From Desulfobacterales bacterium (GTDB lineage: Bacteria; Desulfobacterota; Desulfobacteria; Desulfobacterales; C00003060), in the NCBI GenBank assembly GCA_020347085.1, contig CP070769.1, forward strand, positions 1,692,745-1,698,190: a DNA stretch of 5,446 bases, given 5' to 3'. Position 1 is the first letter of the stretch; each line of letters starts with the position of its first letter. A model generated the notes under the pieces. The model saw only the letters and a program-made list of their open reading frames with translations. It was not told the DNA's origin and searched no databases. The position numbers and the translations under genes are program-made. This document shows, piece after piece, positions 1 to 5,446 of the stretch.

Positions 1-12
1 AGACCATATGCC

Positions 13-67
13 ACAGAGAAATTGATGGAACCGGCTAACCTCCTGACAACGCGGTTCCTGCCTCTGT
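13..67. other. Interrupted inverted repeat (possible RNA hairpin or upstream terminator)
   Basis: ACAGAG (13-18) pairs with CTCTGT (62-67), and inside it GGAACCG (27-33) pairs exactly with CGGTTCC (52-58). This gives a two-part stem with an asymmetric internal loop and an 18-nt apical loop. The right arm is followed by a moderately T-rich stretch, but not by a clean run of Ts. It could be the transcription terminator of a gene lying before the window, or a structured leader. The loop contains AACCTCC, which is complementary to a ribosome binding site, but no partner is obvious. The pairing is visible in the sequence; the role is a guess. Confidence 0.35.
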
Positions 68-115
68 CATTCTTATAAAGCCCCACCTCTGTTTGGTTGC
101 CACTCATTTTTGAAG

Positions 116-170
116 GCCCGTTGACGATGGCACGCTTTGGTGCTAATAGAAAAAAGCCCATTGGCGATGG
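116..170. repeat. 15-bp imperfect direct repeat, 40-bp period, over the promoter
   Basis: GCCCGTTGACGATGG (116-130) recurs as GCCCATTGGCGATGG (156-170), matching at 13 of 15 positions and offset by exactly 40 bp, close to four helical turns. The first copy contains the -35 hexamer of the promoter at 121-149. The second copy begins about where transcription would start. This layout fits a pair of regulator binding sites, but a duplicated promoter fragment or chance is also possible. The second copy has no convincing -10 hexamer at the matching distance. Confidence 0.4.
121..149 (+). promoter_or_regulatory. Sigma70-type promoter for the ppiD operon
   Basis: TTGACG (121-126) matches the -35 consensus at five of six positions. 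A 17-bp spacer separates it from TAATAG (144-149), preceded by TGC, which makes an extended -10 (TGn). The predicted start lies near 156, leaving a leader of about 100 nt before the ppiD ATG at 256. This is the best promoter match I found in the window, and it faces the whole gene row. It was read by eye, with no transcription data. Confidence 0.55.
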
Positions 171-255
171 GAAATTATTTGTGCCGGGAGGTATTTTGTA
201 TTGAGCAATACTGAAATCCGTATTCCGCATTTCGCATGCACTAAGTGAGGTCATT

Positions 256-2151
256 ATGCTTTCTTTGATGAGAAAACACGCCCAGTCCTGGCTGATCAAA
301 GTGGCCTTGGGGGCTATTATTGTAGTTTTCGTTTTCTGGTACGGGTGGAACTATCGGGCTCAGAGAGGTAACCGAATCGCGGTTGTCAATGGAGCACCTA
401 TTGTTCTTGAAGAATTCCGAGGCGCTTATGATCAGATGATGCAAGCTTACCGAAAACAGTTTGGCAATGCCTTGGACGAAAAACTCATGCAAAGTCTTAA
501 TCTCAGAAAACAGGCGTTGAATCAACTTATCGACCGCCAGCTTCTTTTGCAGGAAGCGACCCGGCTCAACTTCCGCGTGACCGACGGGGAATTACTCCAG
601 GCGATCCAGCAGGTGCCGGCCTTCAAGAGGGAAGGTCGCTTTCACCCACAGTTATATGAATGGGTCCTGCGGAACAACCGGATGACACCTGAGATGTATG
701 AGGAAAACAAGAGATATGAATTGCTTATGGAAAAACTTGAAAGTTGCATCCTCGGGAGTATCAAGGTATCAGAGGGCGAGGCCCTCGAGGCTCATAAGTG
801 GCTTAAAGAGGAAACGAGCGTCAAGTATGTGGTTTTCAAACCTTCCTCTTACAACAACGTCGAGGTGACCTCAGAAGAGACGGAGGCCTATTATTCCGAA
901 CACGAAAAGGCATATGAGATACCTCCCCAAGTAAAGATCCAGTACCTGCTTCTCGATTTCGAGGCGTTTGAAGATAAGGCAAAGGTTGCTGAGGAAGAAG
1001 TCGACACCTATTTTGAACTCAACAAGCAAGAGTATGCCACGCCTAAGAAAGTCAGAGCACGCCACATCCTGTTCAACCTGGGGTCGAATGCCGAGCCAAA
1101 ATCGATCAAAGAGGCTCGGAACAAGGCACTGAATGTCTTAAAAGAGGCTAGGTCTGGCACAGACTTTGGCGAGCTGGCCAGGAAGTACTCTGATGATCCG
1201 GGGAGCCGAAACAACGGAGGCGATCTGGGATTTTTTACAAGAGACCGCATGGTAAAACCCTTCTCGGATGCTGCCTTTGCCATGAAGGTGGGTAAGATCA
1301 GTGAACCTATCAGAAGCCCTTTTGGCTGGCATATTATCAAGGTGGAGGCGATTGAAGAAGCCAAAGAGCCCGCCCTGGCGGAGGTCGCTGACCAGATTCG
1401 CAACAAACTCGTGAAAGATGCAGCCAGAACACTTGCCTTTGACCGAGCAGAGGAGATCTTCGAGGCTTGTTATGGGGCTGGCAATATATCAGGCGTGGCC
1501 AAAACCAATCAACTCAAGGTCCATGAGACCGAATTCTTTTCTGAAAAAGGGCCCATTAAAGGAATCGTAGAGGCCAGAAAGTTCGCCAAAACAGCCTTTG
1601 CTCTCGATGAGAACGAGGTCAGTGAGCCCCTTGAACTCTCAGACGGTTACTACATACTTCAGCTGATCGCCAAGCAGCCAGCCATAATTCCAGAGCTGAA
1701 GAGCGTTGAAAAAGAGGTCAGACAAGACCTGATCCAGGAAAAAAGAAATGATCTGGCCAAAGAGGAGGCTGAGGAGTTTTTGAATGACCTTAAAGACGGG
1801 GTAGCGTTTGTAACGGCCGCTGCGAGCCGAAAGCTGAAGGCAGAGACGACGGGTTTTTTCAAGCGGTCCGGAGCGATACCCGAGATAGGAGTGGAGCCGG
1901 ATTTTCAGGAGACGGCCTTCGCACTGAGTCAATCAAAACCCCTTCCAGATGATGTGATCAAGGGGAGGCGAGGATATTATGTGCTGCAGATTGAGGCTCG
2001 AAAGGAGGCAGATCTAAAGGAATTCGAGGGGGAGAAATCGGGAATCATGACCAGCCTTCTGTTCGAGAAACGTCAAAGGGTCATGGCGGCATTCCTGGAC
2101 ACGGTTCGTAAGAACAGTGCAATCAGCATTCAGGAGGGATTCCTGGATTAA
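256..2151 (+). CDS. ppiD: PpiD/SurA-type membrane-anchored peptidyl-prolyl cis-trans isomerase
   Basis: 631-residue periplasmic folding chaperone/foldase, close to the usual PpiD length. A short basic N-terminus is followed by one membrane helix at about residues 12-31, so the rest should lie in the periplasm, tethered to the inner membrane. Residues about 38-170 form the SurA/PpiD-type helical chaperone domain (VNGAPI.LEEF start). A parvulin (PpiC rotamase) domain spans about 266-364 with RARHIL (267-272), DFGELARKYSDDPGS (303-317), GGDLGFF (321-327) and FGWHIIKV (356-363). The C-terminal part holds two degenerate parvulin-like repeats, each with an aromatic-rich GFF/EFF start, a TAFAL segment and a GYY.LQ strand (about 418-480 and 525-590), as in other PpiD proteins. 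The ATG at 256 has GTGAGGT at 245-251 as ribosome binding site. The TAA stop overlaps the hypA ATG by one base, implying translational coupling. Family assignment is firm; client proteins are unknown. Confidence 0.93.
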   Translation: MLSLMRKHAQSWLIKVALGAIIVVFVFWYGWNYRAQRGNRIAVVNGAPIVLEEFRGAYDQMMQAYRKQFGNALDEKLMQSLNLRKQALNQLIDRQLLLQEATRLNFRVTDGELLQAIQQVPAFKREGRFHPQLYEWVLRNNRMTPEMYEENKRYELLMEKLESCILGSIKVSEGEALEAHKWLKEETSVKYVVFKPSSYNNVEVTSEETEAYYSEHEKAYEIPPQVKIQYLLLDFEAFEDKAKVAEEEVDTYFELNKQEYATPKKVRARHILFNLGSNAEPKSIKEARNKALNVLKEARSGTDFGELARKYSDDPGSRNNGGDLGFFTRDRMVKPFSDAAFAMKVGKISEPIRSPFGWHIIKVEAIEEAKEPALAEVADQIRNKLVKDAARTLAFDRAEEIFEACYGAGNISGVAKTNQLKVHETEFFSEKGPIKGIVEARKFAKTAFALDENEVSEPLELSDGYYILQLIAKQPAIIPELKSVEKEVRQDLIQEKRNDLAKEEAEEFLNDLKDGVAFVTAAASRKLKAETTGFFKRSGAIPEIGVEPDFQETAFALSQSKPLPDDVIKGRRGYYVLQIEARKEADLKEFEGEKSGIMTSLLFEKRQRVMAAFLDTVRKNSAISIQEGFLD

Positions 2152-2204
2152 TGCATGAACTGGCTGTTGCTGAGAGCCTTCTCAATATTGTCGAGAACGT
2201 TGAC

Positions 2205-2273
2205 CGGCGCGCTCCCCGGACACGCAGTGCTGCCGCAAGGCAGAACCCCCGACCTTTAGCGGGGAGGCTTCAC
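2205..2273 (+). mobile_element. 69-bp insert resembling an IS200/IS605 right-end scar inside hypA
   Basis: Removing exactly these 69 bp joins NIVENVD to KKHGLFRIS, a natural-looking HypA helix, so the piece is an insertion (23 codons, frame-neutral). It carries two adjacent hairpins: CTGCC-GCAA-GGCAG (2230-2243), and CCCCG/CGGGG around an 8-nt loop ACCTTTAG (2247-2264). A short GA-rich spacer and TTCAC (2269-2273) follow, ending at the junction. A pentamer TTGAC (2200-2204) lies just left of the insert. A GC-rich hairpin with CTTTAG in the loop followed by a short cleavage pentamer is typical of the right ends of IS200/IS605 (TnpA/TnpB) elements and of the 3' end of their omega RNAs, and a TTGAY-like left target fits that family. 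No transposase remains. The insertion is well supported; the family attribution is moderate. Confidence 0.5.
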
Positions 2274-2303
2274 AAAAAGCACGGGCTTTTCAGGATCAGT
2301 GAA

Positions 2304-2337
2304 AAGCTTTCCACGCTGGGAAGCTCTCCACGCTGGT
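2304..2337 (+). repeat. 17-bp imperfect tandem duplication causing a frameshift in hypA
   Basis: AAGCTTTCCACGCTGGG (2304-2320) is immediately followed by AAGCTCTCCACGCTGGT (2321-2337), 15 of 17 identical. Both copies encode KLSTL, each in its own frame. The first is in the hypA start frame and the second is in the frame that continues VPEALSFSFEV. Because 17 is not a multiple of three, the pair shifts the reading frame. The two mismatches imply an old duplication or slipped repair. Residues usually found before this motif (a VxVxIG strand) are also missing here, so the event may have replaced sequence rather than only added it. Confidence 0.7.
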
Positions 2338-2488
2338 GCCTGAGGCACTCTCTTTTTCTTTTGAGGTGATTGTCCAAGGCTCCTTGGTAGAAGGGGCAGA
2401 TGCGGTGAGCGGCGGTGGCGTTTGCCCCGGGAACGGAACGTGAGATCGTCGACATTCAGGGAAAATAGAGGGAACGGCCCCGCACTTT

Positions 2489-3595
2489 ATGGGAACTTGC
2501 CGACATTGTGAAAAATCTGCTCAAACTATCTCGGATGTTATTGGATTCTGTGCCGACTGCATCCGCCATCACTTCTCTGAAATCGCGCCGGAGATTGCCA
2601 AGGTCCACGCCAAGAGCCGCTCGCGCTATGGCATTCCCACCAAACCTCCCCGTAACGACAGCGGACGGCCCTGTCCGTTATGTCACCATCAGTGTCAAAT
2701 CTCTGATGGCCAAACCGGCTTTTGCGGTGTACGCCATGTCAGGCACGGAAAGTTAGGCGGCGGAAGGCCCCACGAGGGAAAGCTCTCTTATTACTATGAC
2801 TCACTGCCAACCAATTGCGTAGCTGATTTTGTCTGTCCAGCCGGCACGGGCTGCGGTTATCCACGCTACGCCAATGTAAAAGGCCCTGAATACGGATACA
2901 AGAATCTGGCGGTATTTTATCATGCGTGTTCGTTCAATTGTTTGTATTGCCAGAATTACCATTTCAAAGAAGCAACCTTTGCCCCTGGCAAGCTCCACGC
3001 AAAGGCGCTTGCATCCGCTGTTGACGACACAACCAGCTGCATCTGTTACTTCGGAGGAGATCCTGGCTCGCAAATCCTGCATGCATTAAAGGCATCAAGG
3101 CTTGCAATGAAGAGAAACCCTGATCGTATTCTCAGGATATGCTGGGAAACTAATGGAGCCCTCCAGGAGCGTTATCTGAACATGATGGCAGGGGTCTCTT
3201 TAAGATCTGGCGGGTGCGTAAAGTTCGACCTTAAAGCTTGGGATAATAGGCTACACACGGCGCTATGTGGTGTTTCAAATGAAAAGACCTTGGAAAATTT
3301 CAAGCAATTGAGTGAATGGATACCAGGGCGGCCTGATCCCCCTTTCTTGATCGCCAGCACCCTGTTAGTCCCTGGTTATATAGATAAGCAAGAGGTACAC
3401 GCCATAGCCCAGTATATCAGCAGTCTAAACCCGGAGATTCCATACAGCCTGCTGGCTTTCTATCCCAGTTTTTATCTACGAGATCTGCCCACGACCTCTC
3501 GAAAACACGCCCTGCGTTGCCAGGAGACGGCAAAAAACGCTGGTATCCGCCGGGTCCGCATAGGAAACATTCATTTGTTAAGCGAAGACTATTAA
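2489..3595 (+). CDS. amrS: AmmeMemoRadiSam system radical SAM enzyme (PflA-like)
   Basis: 368-residue cytoplasmic radical SAM protein of the AmmeMemoRadiSam type, related to pyruvate formate-lyase activating enzymes; its reaction is unknown. The [4Fe-4S]/SAM motif is C147-SFN-C151-LY-C154. The glycine-rich SAM contact is FGGDPGSQ (188-195), and CWETNG (218-223) and KFDLKA (245-250) are further barrel strands. Ahead of the barrel are an N-terminal CxxC...CxxC ribbon (C4, C7, C21, C24), a family module C62xxC65xxxC69...C79, and C110, C116 and C122 in a Pro/Gly-rich stretch. These could hold zinc or extra Fe-S clusters. I count 20 cysteines in all. ATG 2489 is the only normal start after the upstream in-frame stop. 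Its ribosome site is poor (AGAGGG at 2467-2472, 16 nt away), so coupling to hypA may matter. It is 18 bases ahead of the MEMO gene, its usual partner. Confidence 0.9.
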   Translation: MGTCRHCEKSAQTISDVIGFCADCIRHHFSEIAPEIAKVHAKSRSRYGIPTKPPRNDSGRPCPLCHHQCQISDGQTGFCGVRHVRHGKLGGGRPHEGKLSYYYDSLPTNCVADFVCPAGTGCGYPRYANVKGPEYGYKNLAVFYHACSFNCLYCQNYHFKEATFAPGKLHAKALASAVDDTTSCICYFGGDPGSQILHALKASRLAMKRNPDRILRICWETNGALQERYLNMMAGVSLRSGGCVKFDLKAWDNRLHTALCGVSNEKTLENFKQLSEWIPGRPDPPFLIASTLLVPGYIDKQEVHAIAQYISSLNPEIPYSLLAFYPSFYLRDLPTTSRKHALRCQETAKNAGIRRVRIGNIHLLSEDY

Positions 3596-3604
3596 TACGA
3601 CGTT

Positions 3605-3608
3605 GAGG
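3605..3608 (+). promoter_or_regulatory. Ribosome binding site choosing the MEMO gene start
   Basis: GAGG at 3605-3608 lies five bases before ATG 3614, a normal spacing. A GTG at 3608 is in frame but overlaps this site and so would lack a ribosome site of its own. The start at 3614 gives MKYPKMRPV, which fits the family N-terminus. Confidence 0.6.
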
Positions 3609-3613
3609 TGTGC

Positions 3614-4840
3614 ATGAAATACCCTAAGATGAGGCCTGTTAATGCATGTCCTGTCATGTATTCGGGTAAAAGGATGATCTGTTTGAAGGATACAACCGGT
3701 CTTGCCGAAAATACAGTTGTCATACCAGAGCAAGTCTTCTTCATCGCATCTATGCTAAACGGCAAAAACTCTGTTCGGGATATCCAAACCGCCTATATGC
3801 GCAGATTTGGAGACCTCCTCTTTTCAGAGCGCATACAAGAAGTGATTCACGACCTGGACAGAAACCTCTTGTTGGAAGGAGAGCGATTTGAGGCCCATGT
3901 CCAAAAACTGATGACCGAGTTCAAACGGGCTGCTACACGTCCCTTCCCGCACAAGGGCGACACACCGCAGTACGAACCCACCCACCTCAGACGCGAGATC
4001 GCCTCGTACTACAGACTGCCTGACGGCCCGGGGGATGTGCCTCTAGAAATTTCCCCTGGAAGCATCAAAGGTGTCATGCTCCCCCATATTGATTACATGA
4101 GAGGCGGGCCGTGTTACGCGTGGGGATACAGGGCTATAGAAGCCCTTGATGACGCAGCCACCTTTGTCGTTCTAGGCGTCAACCATATGGCCGGCGAACC
4201 TTTTTTTTCTGTCACACCCAAAACGTTTGAAACGCCACTGGGATTGATGGATACGGATAGGGATTTTGTTTAGGCATTAATTGAACATTGCGACCAAGAC
4301 CTGCTTGCTGGGGAGTTTTATCATCGCAATGAGCATTCCGTCGAACTTCAGACAATATGGCTGAAATATTTGTATCCAGACAACGACGTGAAGATTGTAC
4401 CCTTACTGTGTGGCGGTTTTGAACGGTTCATCGCTCAGGGAATCACACCTATTCAAGATGCCAGGGTTCGTGATTTCATCAACGGCGTAAAGAAGACTAT
4501 CGCGACCTCAAGCAGGCAGGTATGTTTGATGGCAAGCGTTGATCTTTCCCATATTGGGCCCCAGTTTGGCGCTGAGCGCCATGTCTCACCTGGTGACTTG
4601 ACCGACATACGAACTGCTGATCTAGAGACTTTAAAGTCTATTGAGGCCCTTGACATGGAAGGTTTCTGGCAAAGTATTGCAAAGGACGGAAACCAGCGGA
4701 ATATCTGCGGGCTTTCTGCCATTTATACCTTGCTCGGCATTGTAACAGCCAGGGAAGGACGGCTCTTGAAGTATTCTCAGTGGCGTGATGAGCAGGGATG
4801 GGGTTGCGTCACTTTTGCCAGCATGGTCTTTTCTGAGTAA
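3614..4840 (+). CDS. amrB: AmmeMemoRadiSam system protein B (MEMO1 family), interrupted by an in-frame TAG
   Basis: MEMO1-family protein, the usual partner of the preceding radical SAM enzyme; the biochemical role is unresolved. Read through one TAG, the frame gives 408 codons. Residues about 1-95 are the N-terminal helical domain often found in the bacterial protein B (PKMRPV...LKDTTGLAE...). The MEMO domain starts near 150. The likely metal or active-site residues are all present: H158 in LPHIDYMRGG, H191 in LGVNHMAG, NEHSVE (239-244), D310 and H313 in SVDLSHIGP, and C365 in NICGLSA. TAG at codon 220 follows TPLGLMDTDRDFV and precedes ALIEHC, with no frame change, and both sides look normally conserved. 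The first part (219 residues) lacks D310, H313 and C365. The second part has no good restart: its first listed start is a TTG at 4370, well inside conserved sequence. So either the gene is dead, the TAG is a sequence error, or it is read as an amino acid. The true stop is TAA at 4838-4840. Confidence 0.85.
4271..4273 (+). other. In-frame TAG codon inside the MEMO-family gene
   Basis: The codon sits between the strand ending in DRDFV and the helix beginning ALIEHC. Family members commonly carry a charged or polar, non-catalytic residue there (recalled, not searched). A single base change from CAG, AAG or GAG would produce it. The three intact genes whose ends are visible all stop with TAA, so TAG is not otherwise used as a stop by an intact gene here. 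Nothing in the window shows pyrrolysine machinery. Confidence 0.85.
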
Positions 4841-4921
4841 GAGAAACGGGCAGCATATTGGTCAGACCTCCCCTTCTCCCTGAGGGTCGCGGGCTGGTCA
4901 GGCGCTGATAGGGAGTAATCC

Positions 4922-5446
4922 ATGCACGGGTTTTATGGCCGCATCTTATTCGTAGACCTCACGCACAAACGCTTTCGTGTTGAAATCCCTGACAGGAAGG
5001 TCCTCAGTGGAGTTCTGGGCGGAAAGGGCCTGGCATCCCATCTCCTCCTCACCCTGAACCCGCCTATGGTTGACCCCTTCAGCCCAGAGAATCACTTGAT
5101 CTTTTCCACCGGACCTGCCTGTGGCAGCCTGGTTTGGGGTTCGTCCAGATATGGCGTTTTTTCAAAGTCTCCCCAGACCGGCTTCTATGCTGAATCGTAT
5201 GCAGGAGGGCGAGTCCCCGAGGCCATGGATGCCGCAGGCTATGATGCAGTCGTCATCAGGGGAAAGTGCAATGCTCCTGCGGTCTTGGTGGTTGACCCCC
5301 AAGGCGTGACTTTTCATGAAGCAGTTGGCCTGTGGGGGATGGATACCCATCAGAGTGAAGATGAAGCGGTTAAGAGGTTCGCCAGGAAAAAGAGCGATAA
5401 GCGGTTTCGGGCGGGGGCTGTGGTCATAGGGCCGGCAGGAGAGCAT
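4922..5446 (+). CDS. Aldehyde:ferredoxin oxidoreductase family protein, N-terminal part (runs off window)
   Basis: The frame is open from ATG 4922 to the last base (175 codons) and gives the N-terminal domain of a tungsten AOR-type enzyme (full length usually about 600 residues). These enzymes oxidise aldehydes or, in relatives such as BamB, act on aromatic acyl compounds, using a tungsten bis-pterin and a [4Fe-4S] cluster. Visible family motifs are GRILFVDLT (6-14), LGGKGLA (32-38), DPFSPENHLIFSTGP (51-65), SSRYGVFSKSPQTGF (74-88), AGG (94-96), AGYDAVVIRGK (105-115), LWGMDT (137-142) and IGPAGE (169-174). They align in order with the Pyrococcus furiosus AOR N-terminus as I remember it. The cluster cysteines lie in the missing part. 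GGGAG at 4911-4915 gives a good ribosome site. The 81-base gap from the MEMO gene holds no promoter I would defend, so co-transcription is plausible. Substrate cannot be told from this fragment. Confidence 0.92.
   Translation, partial: MHGFYGRILFVDLTHKRFRVEIPDRKVLSGVLGGKGLASHLLLTLNPPMVDPFSPENHLIFSTGPACGSLVWGSSRYGVFSKSPQTGFYAESYAGGRVPEAMDAAGYDAVVIRGKCNAPAVLVVDPQGVTFHEAVGLWGMDTHQSEDEAVKRFARKKSDKRFRAGAVVIGPAGEH

Larger units (their letters stand above)
2151..2468 (+). pseudogene. hypA: hypA relic (hydrogenase/urease nickel incorporation protein), broken by insertion, frameshift and deletion
   Basis: HypA delivers nickel to [NiFe]-hydrogenase with HypB. It binds Ni through the N-terminal Met-His-Glu and zinc through a CxxC/CxxC ribbon. 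Here frame 2151 begins MHELAVAESLLNIVENVD, a clear HypA start with the nickel motif. A 69-bp in-frame insertion (2205-2273) follows, then KKHGLFRISEKLSTL in the same frame. The frame then shifts by a 17-bp near-duplication, and HypA sequence resumes in another frame as KLSTLVPEALSFSFEVIVQG and onward (from 2321). A second shift returns to the first frame for the tail TEREIVDIQGK before TAG (2466-2468). Between EGAD and that tail only about 16 codons remain where HypA normally has about 45. The zinc-ribbon cysteines are therefore gone, apart from a possible trace near 2401. The open frame from 2151 stops at 2369 (72 residues). Its start overlaps the ppiD stop, and GGAGGG at 2133-2138 could serve as ribosome site. 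No hypB follows. The lesions are read directly; the loss of function is a strong inference. Confidence 0.85.

Noticed and set aside
1..78. Open frame of 25 codons entering from the left edge and ending at TAA 76-78, a possible tail of an upstream gene
   Set aside because: No family features, and it overlaps the inverted repeat. Too short to support as coding.
772..786. GAGGGC/GCCCTC hairpin within ppiD as an internal terminator
   Set aside because: Six-bp stem in coding sequence with no following T-run; explained by Glu/Ala/Leu codons.
2151..2369. 72-residue intact small protein starting MHELAV
   Set aside because: Only the start and a middle fragment are HypA-like. The rest is insert-derived or out of frame, so it is treated as part of the hypA pseudogene.
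2401..2600. Idea that the HypA zinc ribbon had been fused to the radical SAM N-terminus, because hypA lacks its ribbon and the next gene starts with CxxC pairs
   Set aside because: Homologous radical SAM proteins, as I recall them, carry this N-terminal CxxC module themselves, and the hypA tail with its own stop lies before ATG 2489.
2508..2756. 82-codon + strand frame inside the radical SAM gene
   Set aside because: Arg/Ser/Ala-rich shadow translation of a well-conserved gene in another frame.
4201..4208. T8 run as a programmed frameshift or sequencing slip explaining the MEMO interruption
   Set aside because: Family sequence continues in the same frame on both sides (GEPFFSVTPKTF). The interruption is a later TAG, not a shift.
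4841..4921. Molybdenum/tungsten cofactor riboswitch or promoter ahead of AOR
   Set aside because: The 81-base gap is too short and shows no convincing multi-stem structure or -35/-10 pair.
5162..5446. Reverse-strand open frame of 94 codons at the right edge
   Set aside because: It lies antisense to strongly conserved AOR motifs and has no family features.

Overview
The window looks like a chromosomal fragment of an anaerobic bacterium, most likely a sulfate-reducing Desulfobacterota. The grounds are the gene content (a PpiD-type foldase, a nickel-hydrogenase maturation gene relic, an AmmeMemoRadiSam pair and a tungsten aldehyde:ferredoxin oxidoreductase, AOR) and protein wording that matches members I recall from that group. 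I have no 16S or marker gene, so this taxonomic call is an inference. Everything recognisable is on the + strand.

Layout. Positions 1-255 are non-coding. They hold an interrupted inverted repeat, a good sigma70-type promoter (TTGACG, 17 bp, TAATAG with an extended -10) and a 15-bp direct repeat with 40-bp spacing over that promoter. Positions 256-2151 encode a membrane-anchored PpiD/SurA-type peptidyl-prolyl isomerase. Its stop codon overlaps the start of hypA. That gene (2151-2468) is clearly broken: it has a 69-bp in-frame insertion that looks like the right end of an IS200/IS605 element, a 17-bp imperfect tandem duplication that shifts the frame, and a deletion of most of the zinc-ribbon region. 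Next come a radical SAM enzyme (2489-3595, amrS) and a MEMO1-family protein (3614-4840, amrB). These are two of the three partners of the widespread but functionally unassigned AmmeMemoRadiSam system. The MEMO gene keeps family sequence across its whole length but carries one in-frame TAG at 4271-4273. From 4922 the N-terminal 175 codons of an AOR-family tungstopterin enzyme run off the window end.

How the genes fit together. The spacing (1-bp overlap, then gaps of 20, 18 and 81 bases) suggests one transcription unit starting at the promoter near 121-149, with AOR possibly also transcribed from its own unseen promoter. PpiD would assist folding of exported proteins. HypA would have supplied nickel to hydrogenase, but this copy cannot encode a working protein. 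The radical SAM and MEMO proteins presumably act together on an unknown substrate. Their closeness to AOR may be functional or incidental.

The observations most worth pursuing are the in-frame TAG in the MEMO gene (nonsense mutation, assembly error, or a read-through/pyrrolysine codon) and the three-lesion decay of hypA with its probable transposon-end scar.
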